Below are positions 1 to 8,189 of a stretch of 64,000 bases of DNA, one piece after another. The notes below the pieces were generated by a model. The model was given only the letters and a program-made list of their open reading frames with translations. It made no database searches and was not told the origin of the DNA. The stretch comes from Faecalicatena faecalis (GTDB taxonomy: Bacteria > Bacillota > Clostridia > Lachnospirales > Lachnospiraceae): positions 144,435-208,434 of the forward strand of contig NZ_JABACJ020000007.1 in NCBI RefSeq assembly GCF_012524165.2. Reading direction: 5' to 3'. The first letter of the stretch is position 1; each line of letters begins with the position of its first letter. The position numbers and the translations under genes were made by a program.

Positions 1-640
1 GACTTCTTACTTCTTTTCCTTTTTCCCATTCATAGAGCAGATTCCCTTTTTTCATAATGATTCCTCTGTCACAGACCCGCTCGATATCATTCAGAATATG
101 AGAGTTGATGATGATCGTCCTTCCCTCTTCCTTTAAGCTCTGAATCGTATGCATCATTTCCACCCTTCCCAATGCATCCAGGCCTGCAGACGGTTCATCC
201 AGAATCAAAAGCTGCGGATCTCCCAGCAGTGCCTGAGCCAATGCCAGACGCTGGAGCATCCCCTTGGAATAATTCTTTACTTTCGTTTTACTGTCCTCCA
301 GACCTGCGCGCTCAAGCAGCATCGGAATCTGCTCTTTCAACTCCTTTTTCGGAATATTCTGAAGACCTCCGTAGAACTCAAGAACCTCTCTTGCATTTAG
401 GAAGGGATGGAAATATGGCGTTTCAGGAGAATACCCGATTCTGATATCCGCCTGTCTTTCCACGGTTCCTCCATCCTTTGGAATCAATCCCAGAATCATC
501 TTAATGGTCGTCGTCTTCCCCGCTCCATTGCTCCCAAGAAGTGCAAATGCCTCTCCCTTGCGGACCGAAAAGCTCAACTCATTTACAACACACTGCTTTT
601 GATATATCTTTTTCAGATGACTGCATGATAACATTTCCAT
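1..640 (-). CDS. ABC transporter ATP-binding protein, cut by the left edge
   Basis: The reading frame begins with ATG at 640, preceded by a GGAGAA site, and stays open to base 1, so the C-terminus lies outside the window. The translated 213 residues hold a complete nucleotide-binding core: Walker A GSNGAGKTT near residue 37, the signature YSKGMLQRL, Walker B LLILDEPSAGLD, and the switch histidine in NSHIL. The family is the ABC-2 export type (NatA/CcmA-like), which normally pairs with a separate multi-span permease; that partner is presumably to the left, beyond the window. The substrate cannot be told. Seen: motifs and start. Inferred: export role. Confidence 0.9.
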   Translation of the reverse strand, partial: MEMLSCSHLKKIYQKQCVVNELSFSVRKGEAFALLGSNGAGKTTTIKMILGLIPKDGGTVERQADIRIGYSPETPYFHPFLNAREVLEFYGGLQNIPKKELKEQIPMLLERAGLEDSKTKVKNYSKGMLQRLALAQALLGDPQLLILDEPSAGLDALGRVEMMHTIQSLKEEGRTIIINSHILNDIERVCDRGIIMKKGNLLYEWEKGKEVRS

Positions 641-742
641 AAATTTTTTCTCCTTCTCTTATGATGTACTCATTGTAATATGGGGACTTAAAGCCAAAAT
701 AAAACCAACTTAAAGATAACCTTAAGATTGCTTATTCCAATG

Positions 743-772
743 TTCACACCTTCCCCTTCCCGGCAATATACT
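743..772 (+). promoter_or_regulatory. Possible promoter of the DUF3298-like gene
   Basis: TTCACA at 743-748 and TATACT at 767-772 are 18 bases apart, about 30 bases before the ATG at 802. The -35 box is poor, so this is a tentative call. Confidence 0.4.
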
Positions 773-801
773 AGATATAAAGACCAGTAAAAGAGGCCGC
801 C

Positions 802-1464
802 ATGCAGACCGTTTCTACCAAAACATTACAGGACACCATGTACTATCGAGCCATCGCTGTATTTACGTATCAGATCGATTATCCCCATTTCTCGATCCCT
901 CACCATATGGATGTGGAACAAAAAGTCAACCAATATTATATCCTGCAGTCACAGAAAACAGAGCACTACTGTCACACAGTCCTATTTCCCCAGGCCGTCG
1001 AAAGCGCCCGTTATATCCAGACCAACCGCCCGCCCTTTTACAGCTATCAATTTCAGTCCATTTTTCAGGTCACCCTAAATCAGGACTGCATTACCAGCCT
1101 GTATATGGACCAGTACGAATATATGGGCGGGGCTCATGGTTCTACCCTGCGCCTGTCCGATACCTGGAACCTCCACGAGGGCGTAAGACTTACACTGGAT
1201 CAATTTTATCCTTCTGATCCTGATTTTCCCCAAAAAATCTTCCAAATGATCGAGATTCAAATAGCAGAACGTTTAAAAGATTCCCCTTCCTCCTATTTTG
1301 ATAACTATGCCGCTCTTATCCGCCAAAATTTCCACCCTGAAAACTTTTATCTCAAGCCAGAAGGCATCATCATTTATTATCAACAATATGACATTGCACC
1401 TTACTCCACAGGAATCCCGACCTTTACCATCCCCTTCCAGGAAAACTTTCCCACTTGTTATTAG
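802..1464 (+). CDS. DUF3298/RsiV-like domain protein
   Basis: A 220-residue protein starting at ATG 802 after AGAGG. It carries the hallmark of the DUF4163/DUF3298 pair found in RsiV-type proteins: a central YMGGAHGS stretch (about residues 109-116), then a TLDQFY segment and a C-terminal strand-rich part ending in an IPF motif. RsiV proteins are membrane anti-sigma factors that bind lysozyme, but this copy has no clear N-terminal membrane helix or anti-sigma domain and no sigma gene next to it, so it would be a cytoplasmic or otherwise stand-alone version of the fold. Its last codons overlap the -35 box of the dinB promoter. Function unknown; family assignment moderately sure. Confidence 0.7.
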   Translation: MQTVSTKTLQDTMYYRAIAVFTYQIDYPHFSIPHHMDVEQKVNQYYILQSQKTEHYCHTVLFPQAVESARYIQTNRPPFYSYQFQSIFQVTLNQDCITSLYMDQYEYMGGAHGSTLRLSDTWNLHEGVRLTLDQFYPSDPDFPQKIFQMIEIQIAERLKDSPSSYFDNYAALIRQNFHPENFYLKPEGIIIYYQQYDIAPYSTGIPTFTIPFQENFPTCY

Positions 1465-1483
1465 AACATGTGTTCGATATAAT
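1455..1483 (+). promoter_or_regulatory. SOS promoter of dinB with LexA box
   Basis: TTGTTA (1455-1460) and TATAAT (1478-1483) are exactly 17 bases apart. The spacer contains GAACATGTGTTC (1464-1475), which fits the Firmicutes LexA core GAAC-RNRY-GTTC. A bound LexA would sit between the two promoter boxes and block transcription until DNA damage. The -35 overlaps the stop codon of the preceding gene. Confidence 0.85.
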
Positions 1484-1568
1484 TATTCCAGGAAGATTCC
1501 TAAGACCCAAGCATAAGCTCCCTGATCTTCCATAAAAGGGAGAAGAAAAAGGAGGCGGCATCGATCTC

Positions 1569-2834
1569 ATGCAGTCTGTCATTTATCATATTGATGTTAA
1601 TAGTGCATTTCTTTCCTGGGAAGCGGCCTACCGGATTCATCACCTGGGCGGGAGTCTGGATCTGCGTACGATTCCTTCTGCCATTTCCGGGGACGCCGCC
1701 GCAAGACATGGCATTATCCTTGCCAAAAGTCTTCCGGCAAAACGATTTGGAATCCGCACGGGAGAAACGATTTTGGAGGCAAGACAGAAATGCCCTGATT
1801 TATATATGGCACCGCCAAATTATGGACTGTACCAGAAATGTTCCGATGCTTTTCTAAAGATTTTACAGGAATATACCCCCATAGTGGAGCAGTATAGCAT
1901 TGACGAGGCATTCATGGATATGACAGAGACACTCCATCTGTTCGGCCCACCTGTTGAGACGGCATTTCAGATAAAGGACCGAATAAAGAAAGAACTGGGG
2001 TTTACAGTGAATATTGGAATTTCCACAAATAAGCTGCTTGCGAAAATGGCAGGTGAGTTAGAAAAACCAGATAAGGTCCACACACTTTTTCCCGAGGAAA
2101 TCCCTGGCAAAATGTGGCCCCTGCCAGTGTCAGAATTGTTTTTTGCGGGAAGGGCAACGACCAGAAAGCTTTTGAATCTGGGAATTCATACGATTGGAGA
2201 ACTTGCCCAAAGTGATCCCGAACTGCTCGCGCTTCATTTAAAGAAACACGGTGAGACTATCTGGGCCTTTGCCAATGGAATCGACTGCTCCTGCGTAGAG
2301 CCGTCTCCCCCGCCACAAAAGGGATTCGGCAACTCTACGACCATCGCCTTTGATGTGTCCGACGCAGATACAGCCAGGCTCGTCCTTCTCGGGCTGGCGG
2401 AGACCGTGGGAACCAGATTGAGGGAACACCACGTCCAGGCGGAGCTTATGTCGATTGGAATAAAAAGCTATGATTTAAGCTATGCCAGCCATCAGATGAT
2501 TCTCAAAAATCCGACCAACATCACCCAGGAACTTTACCACTATGCCTGTCAGCTTTTTGACCAGCTCTGGGACAAAAAGACTCCCATCCGGCACCTGGGC
2601 ATCCACACAGGTCGTCTGTCAGAAAGTGGAAGTCTGCACCAGATGAGCCTGTTCGACACAACAGATTATGCAAAATTAGAACAATGGGATAAAACCGTTG
2701 ATTCTATACGGAAAAGATATGGGATCGACTCAATAAAAAGGGCGGCCTTTCTCAAAATGCCGCTCGACCATATGGAGGGCGGGGTATCCCGCGAAAAACG
2801 GGAAGTCGACTATTCCCGTCTTACAATTGAATAA
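1569..2834 (+). CDS. dinB: DNA polymerase IV (Y family)
   Basis: A 421-residue Y-family translesion DNA polymerase. The palm begins with YHIDVNSAFLSWEAAYR, holding the first catalytic Asp, and YSIDEAFMD near residue 109 supplies the second acidic pair. Thumb/HhH and little-finger regions follow (for example the IGELAQSDPELLALHL and HHVQAELMSIGIKSYD parts). The ATG at 1569 follows an AAGGAGG site about 13 bases upstream, slightly far. The protein copies across damaged bases with low fidelity. It sits directly behind an SOS promoter with a LexA box, which agrees with damage induction. The C-terminus lacks an obvious beta-clamp QLxLF motif; the segment QMSLFD around residue 358 is the best candidate. 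Confidence 0.95.
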   Translation: MQSVIYHIDVNSAFLSWEAAYRIHHLGGSLDLRTIPSAISGDAAARHGIILAKSLPAKRFGIRTGETILEARQKCPDLYMAPPNYGLYQKCSDAFLKILQEYTPIVEQYSIDEAFMDMTETLHLFGPPVETAFQIKDRIKKELGFTVNIGISTNKLLAKMAGELEKPDKVHTLFPEEIPGKMWPLPVSELFFAGRATTRKLLNLGIHTIGELAQSDPELLALHLKKHGETIWAFANGIDCSCVEPSPPPQKGFGNSTTIAFDVSDADTARLVLLGLAETVGTRLREHHVQAELMSIGIKSYDLSYASHQMILKNPTNITQELYHYACQLFDQLWDKKTPIRHLGIHTGRLSESGSLHQMSLFDTTDYAKLEQWDKTVDSIRKRYGIDSIKRAAFLKMPLDHMEGGVSREKREVDYSRLTIE

Positions 2835-2902
2835 CTAATACAACGAGAAATAAGTTGCGGCTACATTAACATAGAATTATGCAAAAGAGGAGGTGGATCA
2901 TC

Positions 2903-3223
2903 ATGGGTATGGGAATCGGAATCAATGTCCATACACCGGATGCCGGGAAGATCAGAGGACGCCAGGAACCTGTAGCCTGCGGGGTCTGGTATACAAGTAC
3001 AGGGGATGCGATTCCCAAAATGATAAAATTTCAGGATGCGAATGGTGAAATCCGCACCCTGACTCATATACACGTTCTTACTTATGAAAAGAAAAATTAC
3101 TGTGGTATTCCTACTGTAGAATATGAATGCAATGCTGTTGTCAGCTCCATAAAGTATCACTTCTACCTGCTGTATTATGTAGAACACCAGAAATGGACCG
3201 TGCTGTGGAAATCCGCATCCTAA
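2903..3223 (+). CDS. Small conserved-looking protein downstream of dinB
   Basis: ATG at 2903 is preferred over the upstream in-frame ATG at 2879 because GAGGAGGTGG lies just before it. The 106-residue product starts MGMGIGINVHTPDAGK and is soluble, with no membrane span. Middle parts (VWYTSTGDAIPKMIKF, then RTLTHIHVLTYEKK) look like a small beta-rich fold. I do not recognise a named family. It lies 68 bases after dinB on the same strand with no terminator between, so it is probably transcribed with it and could share SOS control. The last bases overlap the convergent gene that ends at 3220. Confidence 0.7.
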   Translation: MGMGIGINVHTPDAGKIRGRQEPVACGVWYTSTGDAIPKMIKFQDANGEIRTLTHIHVLTYEKKNYCGIPTVEYECNAVVSSIKYHFYLLYYVEHQKWTVLWKSAS

Positions 3224-3636
3224 ATAGCAACATAATAGTCAAAGTACCAGCCTTTCCCGCCACGCTTGACACCAAATGCATTATGGTAGGATGTCTTTAA
3301 GTTCTGCTCGGCTGAATATAGGAATGGAAGTATCTTCTTTACCTCTGCCTCTTTCGTTGCTCCCACATATTCAGCCTGGTGGATCTCAAGCTTCTCCCAG
3401 AACTTAAAATTCAGGAAATAGAAATGCTCAAAGTCCCCTGTACTATGCAGACTCCGATTTTCAAAATGCATGGACTGCTCGCCCAAATGTGCATATGGAT
3501 TTTCAAAATTTTCTTCGTAATACCCTAACTCAATCCCACCCTTAGAGACCATAATGGGCGGTGAAAAGAAAAACAGATACACAAGCAGTACCAGTATGAT
3601 TACACCGCCAATGAGTTTCCCTCTATTCTTTTTCAT
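3220..3636 (-). CDS. Hypothetical membrane-anchored protein
   Basis: The ATG at 3636 fits a GAAAGG site 8 bases upstream; a GTG at 3645 overlaps that site and is less likely. The 138-residue product has one N-terminal membrane helix (about residues 10-26, GGVIILVLLVYLFFF) with a positive Lys/Arg-rich front, so most of the chain should be outside the membrane. The rest is rich in aromatic residues and has no cysteines. Its 3' end overlaps that of the dinB-linked gene by a few bases. No family recognised. Confidence 0.65.
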   Translation of the reverse strand: MKKNRGKLIGGVIILVLLVYLFFFSPPIMVSKGGIELGYYEENFENPYAHLGEQSMHFENRSLHSTGDFEHFYFLNFKFWEKLEIHQAEYVGATKEAEVKKILPFLYSAEQNLKTSYHNAFGVKRGGKGWYFDYYVAI

Positions 3637-3689
3637 AGTAGACACCTTTCTTGAAAAAAACAGTTCATCTTATATAACACAAAACTTTG

Positions 3690-4166
3690 TTATTCCTTCG
3701 TAAATTCTTCAAAATATGCTTCTGCTTTCTCTCTGCTTAGTGAAAACCTTTTCTGCAGCTTTCCCAGAATCTTCTCCCTGCCAAATCCTTCCTCTGTGTA
3801 ATCCTGTACAAAAGCTTTGATTCCCTGTTCCACTCCATCCTGATATAGTTCCTCCAAAGCCTGACACATATTTATCCCTCCCGTCTCCTTCTTAATCTCC
3901 TTTAAGCCCTGCTCTGAACCAAGCATAGCCCTAACAGCATTGTAAGAATCATAATCAATATCACTAAAATACTCCTGGTTGAGCTCTACGTAATTCTGCA
4001 ATTTCACCTTGCTTTTTCTATATTTTAGCATGCCAAAAACAATCTGTAAATCTGTTTGAAAACACTCCAGACTTTCCAGGTATCTCGGATCAATCAGATT
4101 AAATAAAATATTGTTTTTTTCCAAACATTGAATATTCGGGCGAATCTGCCCCTGGAATGAAATCTA
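3690..4166 (-). pseudogene. C-terminal remnant of an Rpn-family nuclease gene
   Basis: An open frame of about 150 codons matches in style the C-terminal half of Rpn (recombination-promoting nuclease, PDDEXK/transposase_31) proteins: NLIDP, then a helix with FQTDLQIVFGMLKYRKSK, a NMCQALEELYQDGVEQG segment and a final three-helix bundle. The usual N-terminal PD-(D/E)XK catalytic half is missing. The frame is closed upstream by a TAG at 4164-4166, and no ATG with a ribosome site is in frame; the first usable start would be TTG at 4124. I therefore read this as a decayed gene, not an active nuclease. Confidence 0.7.
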
Positions 4167-4340
4167 AGATTCCATTATGAATTAAGTATAAAGAATGTTC
4201 GAAATGCACCCATATGATTTTCAGGTGAACTTACTTTAACATATAAAAACCACTTCCACAAGCGATTTAGAAAATTGTTCAGACAAATTTTATTTTTATA
4301 AGCCATAAAAAAATCAAATACAATACGGAAACAAAAACTT
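4167..4340. other. AT-rich intergenic stretch
   Basis: Between the Rpn remnant and the terminator of the FGGY operon. I see no coding frame, no promoter of good quality and no repeat; it may hold decayed 5' sequence of the Rpn gene. Confidence 0.4.
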
Positions 4341-4390
4341 AAAAAGCTCACAGGAAAATGTACACTTTTTCACATTCTCCAGCGAGCTTT
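4341..4390 (-). terminator. Terminator of the glycerol-type operon
   Basis: Read on the minus strand, AAAGCTCG...CGAGCTTT-type arms (with a few mismatches) enclose a loop and are followed by TTTTTAAGTTTTTG. It starts 8 bases after the stop codon of the FGGY kinase. Confidence 0.8.
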
Positions 4391-4397
4391 GCTCCTC

Positions 4398-5963
4398 TTA
4401 CTTCTCTCTGTGATAAATCTCATGCAGCTTCTCATACAAGGGCGCCAGCTTCCCATAGATATTCTGGAAGACGTCCCGGTACAATTCATGATAGATCTGG
4501 TGCTGCTCCATATCTGGCTCGAATACATCCTTCAAATGTACCATCGCCTTCTGTGCCTCATCATAATCCTGAAATTCTCCCAGCCCTACAAATGCCGCCA
4601 TCGCGCTGCCGATTCCAGTCGCCTCATAAGTCTCTGTCCGCTTTACTGGAATCCCGAACATATCCGCCGTGATCTGACAGATTTCATCACTTTGGGAACC
4701 GCCCCCGCCAAGACGGATTTCCTCAAACACATGCCCGGAACGTTTTTCCAACAGCCGCATTCCATCCATCAGAGCAAAGTTAATTCCCTCGATGATCGCA
4801 CGGTAGAGATGAATCCGTGTATGCTGATCTGAAAATCCGATAATAGAACCCTTTGCCACAGGCATGGTCACATTCGGGGTGAAATATGGCTGGAACAGAA
4901 GTCCGTCACAGCCGGCCGGGATCTCCTTGAGTCGCCTGTTCAATAGCTCCTCGGCAGAAACACCGAGCCGCTTTGCCTGCTCTACCTCTTTTTCTGCAAA
5001 CTCCTTCTTGAACCAGGAAATCAGCCAGTATCCTCTGTAGATCTCGATTTCAGGATTGTACCAGCCCGGAATCACAGAGGGGTACGGCGGGATAAATCTT
5101 TCCGGCTCCAGATACCTCTCTATATTAAATGTGATTGTCGCTGTCGTTCCCAGTCCAATTGCGGCCTTTTCCTTGGAAGTACAGCCAAGTCCCAGGATTT
5201 CACATGCCTTATCCGAACCCGATGCCAGGACCGGCAGACCTTCCTTCAACCCGGTATCCTCTGCTGCCTGTGCCGTAATATGCCCCAGGACTTCCCCGGA
5301 TTCTTTTACCTCACAGAGTTTCTCCGGCTCCACATCAAATACCGGGCGGGTCAGGGCTCCTTTTCTCTGCCAGCCTCTGCTCTGACTGTCGATCGGCAGA
5401 CGCCCCACCAGAGCCGCAGCCGCATCTGCCATGTTCCCGGTCAGCTTATAAGTCAGATATCCACTCAGAAGCAGATATTGATACGTTTTCTCCCAGATTT
5501 CCGGCTCTTTCTGCATGATCCAGTTACAGTGAGCCTTTTTATATTGTAGCTTTGCCGTCTCTTCCATCCCCACTGCCTTGAACATCATCCGGGTCACCTG
5601 AGAAAGCCGTGGGCCGCCGTCCGCTTTCCTTTTATCCAGCCAGACAATTGCAGGACGCAGTGGTACGCCCTCTTTATCCACACATACCACGGTATCGCGT
5701 ATGGTCGTAATGGAGACCGCCTCGATTCGCTCCCACACTCCTTCTTCCACAGCTTTCTTTAGTTCCCGGGCGGACTGGCAGATATGCGCATAATAAAATT
5801 CTGCATCCTGCTCTGCCCAGTCCGGCTCCCGGGAGACATAGGGCGGCTCGTGCTTTTGCTGCCCCTTTCCCAGAATCTTTCCCCGGTTGTTGATCAGTAA
5901 TGCGCGGGAACTCTGTGTTCCCACATCAAAGGTCAGGACAATCCTTTCCCTGTCTTCATTCAT
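4398..5963 (-). CDS. FGGY-family carbohydrate kinase
   Basis: ATG at 5963 follows a GGAGG site with 7-base spacing; an upstream in-frame ATG at 6029 has none. The 521-residue product has the two actin-like FGGY domains: the first phosphate loop VLTFDVGTQSSRALL at residues 8-22, a WLDKRK substrate-side stretch, the ASGSDKACEILGLG segment and the second-domain motif RLGGGGSQSDEICQITADM. The family phosphorylates glycerol, xylulose and related polyols with ATP. It is the last gene of the operon with the GlpA/GlpB-like enzymes and an AGPS-like FAD enzyme, as in the E. coli pair ygcE-ygcU. Glycerol, dihydroxyacetone or an unusual ketose are all possible substrates; the exact one is not decidable here. 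Confidence 0.9.
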   Translation of the reverse strand: MNEDRERIVLTFDVGTQSSRALLINNRGKILGKGQQKHEPPYVSREPDWAEQDAEFYYAHICQSARELKKAVEEGVWERIEAVSITTIRDTVVCVDKEGVPLRPAIVWLDKRKADGGPRLSQVTRMMFKAVGMEETAKLQYKKAHCNWIMQKEPEIWEKTYQYLLLSGYLTYKLTGNMADAAAALVGRLPIDSQSRGWQRKGALTRPVFDVEPEKLCEVKESGEVLGHITAQAAEDTGLKEGLPVLASGSDKACEILGLGCTSKEKAAIGLGTTATITFNIERYLEPERFIPPYPSVIPGWYNPEIEIYRGYWLISWFKKEFAEKEVEQAKRLGVSAEELLNRRLKEIPAGCDGLLFQPYFTPNVTMPVAKGSIIGFSDQHTRIHLYRAIIEGINFALMDGMRLLEKRSGHVFEEIRLGGGGSQSDEICQITADMFGIPVKRTETYEATGIGSAMAAFVGLGEFQDYDEAQKAMVHLKDVFEPDMEQHQIYHELYRDVFQNIYGKLAPLYEKLHEIYHREK

Positions 5964-6038
5964 GGCATTCCCTCCATATGGATCTGCAGGTCGTGCGGTC
6001 CTTTCCCAAAAGACCCGCCCTTCCTGCAAAAGCCAGCT

Positions 6039-7781
6039 TTACTGAATATCCTCTCTCAAAAACCGTTTCTCCTCTTCTTTTAAATCCAGTCCAAGGGTTC
6101 CGCCTGGATTCATGTTGTATCCCGGGTCAAAATAATTCTTCAAAGCCCGAATCATTCCATATTCATTTCGCCCGATCTGTCCTTCCAGCCAAGGCGCGAA
6201 CATCTTCCCGATTCCGTGATGATGGCTGAGTGCCGCACCGGATTTCTGGATGGCATCCAGAATCGTGCTGTGGTATTTTCGGAATTCTTCTGCGTCATCC
6301 ATCCTTGTGATAAAGATAAAGTACAGATTTGCCCCCTGTGGATAACAGTGTGACATATGGGTCGTCACAATCGTGTTCGGCAGAGCGTGGCAGACTTTGC
6401 GCACCTCCTCATGCACCTTCCCCATATTGGACCAGTTGACGGTACACTCCAGAGTATCTGTCATGATTCCGAAATCCAGCATGGTATCCCGCAGATACGG
6501 GTCTGTAAAACGTCCCTTTTCCCAGCTTTTTGTCACAAAAGAAGTCAGACTCATTCCGCCATGTTCTTTCGCGATCCTGCGGATATTCTTTGCTACATTT
6601 TCAGAAAATCCTTTTTCCCCATCCGTGAAGCCCAGGAAAAGGCACCGCTGCATATCCATATATCCCCTTGCATCCAGAAGTTTCCACAGCGGAGTTTCAT
6701 CCACATTGTAAAGCCGCAGCATCAGGTCCGTCTCCTCCGGGTCTGACAAGCGGAATACAGAAGCAAATCCTGCCTCACACTGCATCATTTCCCGTGCCGC
6801 CTCCTGTGCGGTCTTCCAATCCTTAAAAATGTAGGAGAACCGTCTTCTATTTTCCGGCATATAACGGAATACCTTCAAAGTCACTTCCGTTAAGACTCCA
6901 AATGTTCCTTCGCTTCCCATCATAATCTGGTTCAGGTTCGGTCCCGTGGCCTCGCGCGGATAATGACTGGTCTGGATATTCCCGATCGGCGTCGCATACT
7001 TCTGGGACATGACAATATCTGTGATACATCCATAGTAGGTACTGTTCTGGCCTGCCCCTCTGGTCACGACCCAGCCGCCCACACTACTGTACTCGAAGGA
7101 CTGTGGGAAATGTCCGCATGTATAGGCACGCTTTGCCCCCATCAGTTTTGGTGCGTGGTTCAGGGCACGTTCCAGCTTCGGACCTGACATGCCGCTCTGC
7201 ACGGTAATCGTCTGATCAGTTTCATTAAAGGAAACAATCTTGTTATACCTTTTTCGCATATCCAGTGAAATACCGCCCTTCACAGGCTCCACGCCCCGGG
7301 TCACACTGCTGCCGCCTCCATATACATAAAGCGGAATTCCAAACTTCGTACAATATGCCACGATCTCTTCAATCTGCTTCGTTGTGCCCGGATAGACTAC
7401 CACATCGGGCAGATTCTCGATGATCCTCTGACGGAGCCTTGCCGCATCATATCCTGTCTTTCCATAAGCCACTGCGAGCCTGGGGTAATCCTCTGCCGTC
7501 ACAAATTCCTCCCCCACGATTTTTTTCATTGCCTCGATATGTTCCTCTGCCAGATTGCAGGGCGCATCCAGTTTGACCGGGTCCATTCCGATATCCCCAT
7601 CATAGGTACGGAAATCATCATCTGTCATATTGAATTTTTCCTTCATCATCTTATAAAGCGACTCTTTCGGATACTTCACATATTCTGGGTCCCCCCAGCG
7701 GAAAATCGAACGGTAGCTGTCCTTCGGTGCAGGTGTTTTCACCCAGTTCGGTTCAAAATCTTTGTATGGTTTATTGCTCAT
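6039..7781 (-). CDS. FAD-binding oxidase of the alkylglycerone-phosphate synthase type
   Basis: ATG at 7781 follows AGAAGGGAGA; the longer frame from 7805 lacks a site. The 580-residue protein has a PCMH FAD-binding domain (VVVYPGTTKQIEEIV, then YGGGSSVTRG, with the GHFPQSFEYSSVGGWV and GSEGTFGVLTEV pyrophosphate-side motifs) and a C-terminal cap. Near residue 516 is HHHGIGK, the histidine run typical of alkylglycerone-phosphate synthase (AGPS) and shared by the related E. coli YgcU. AGPS swaps an acyl for an alkyl group on dihydroxyacetone phosphate to make ether lipids; related enzymes are hydroxy-acid oxidases. Its place between GlpA/GlpB-like genes and a polyol kinase fits either a glycerol-phosphate-type substrate oxidation or an ether-lipid role. 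I favour oxidation, weakly. Confidence 0.88.
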   Translation of the reverse strand: MSNKPYKDFEPNWVKTPAPKDSYRSIFRWGDPEYVKYPKESLYKMMKEKFNMTDDDFRTYDGDIGMDPVKLDAPCNLAEEHIEAMKKIVGEEFVTAEDYPRLAVAYGKTGYDAARLRQRIIENLPDVVVYPGTTKQIEEIVAYCTKFGIPLYVYGGGSSVTRGVEPVKGGISLDMRKRYNKIVSFNETDQTITVQSGMSGPKLERALNHAPKLMGAKRAYTCGHFPQSFEYSSVGGWVVTRGAGQNSTYYGCITDIVMSQKYATPIGNIQTSHYPREATGPNLNQIMMGSEGTFGVLTEVTLKVFRYMPENRRRFSYIFKDWKTAQEAAREMMQCEAGFASVFRLSDPEETDLMLRLYNVDETPLWKLLDARGYMDMQRCLFLGFTDGEKGFSENVAKNIRRIAKEHGGMSLTSFVTKSWEKGRFTDPYLRDTMLDFGIMTDTLECTVNWSNMGKVHEEVRKVCHALPNTIVTTHMSHCYPQGANLYFIFITRMDDAEEFRKYHSTILDAIQKSGAALSHHHGIGKMFAPWLEGQIGRNEYGMIRALKNYFDPGYNMNPGGTLGLDLKEEEKRFLREDIQ

Positions 7782-7814
7782 AGTTTGTAATCTCCCTTCT
7801 GACATACTTGTTTT

Positions 7815-8189
7815 TTATTTTTGTTCTTTCTCCCATTCCCTAAGAATATCGCTTGTAACGATCACATCCACTTGAAGCCCCAGGACATTCTCAATCACCA
7901 CGTCACCTGTTCCACAGATTTTTTCTACTCTCACCTGATTGATCTGCTTCATAACATCAAAAATCCGCTCTTTCGGAATCTCCGCAGAAACACGTACCGG
8001 AATCACCGGGACCTCCGGGAATGATGTCCTCACAGTCGAACTGATCGTGCGCATGGGATGGGTCATCTCTTCGATTGCAAATGTGATACCGCGCTTACAC
8101 TGATTCCCGCTGACTTCCCACTGCCCATCCTTCTTTTCCACTCTCAGACTGCATCCGTTGGGGCAGACAATACACGTCAACTCTTTCAA
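7815..8189 (-). CDS. DUF1667 protein, probable iron-sulfur partner
   Basis: A 124-residue protein with an N-terminal CIVCPNGC motif and a fourth Cys in GNQCKRG at about residue 31, a set typical of DUF1667. The four cysteines probably hold an iron-sulfur cluster. In several anaerobes this family is encoded beside GlpA/GlpB-type dehydrogenases, where it may take the electron-transfer place of GlpC. Its ATG at 8189 overlaps the stop codon of the upstream oxidoreductase (ATGA-type overlap of 4 bases), so the two are probably translated in a coupled way and may form one complex. Confidence 0.9.
   Translation of the reverse strand: MKELTCIVCPNGCSLRVEKKDGQWEVSGNQCKRGITFAIEEMTHPMRTISSTVRTSFPEVPVIPVRVSAEIPKERIFDVMKQINQVRVEKICGTGDVVIENVLGLQVDVIVTSDILREWEKEQK

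Noticed and set aside
3690..4166. A transposase gene of a mobile element
   Set aside because: Although Rpn proteins are sometimes labelled putative transposases, only the C-terminal part remains and there are no inverted ends.
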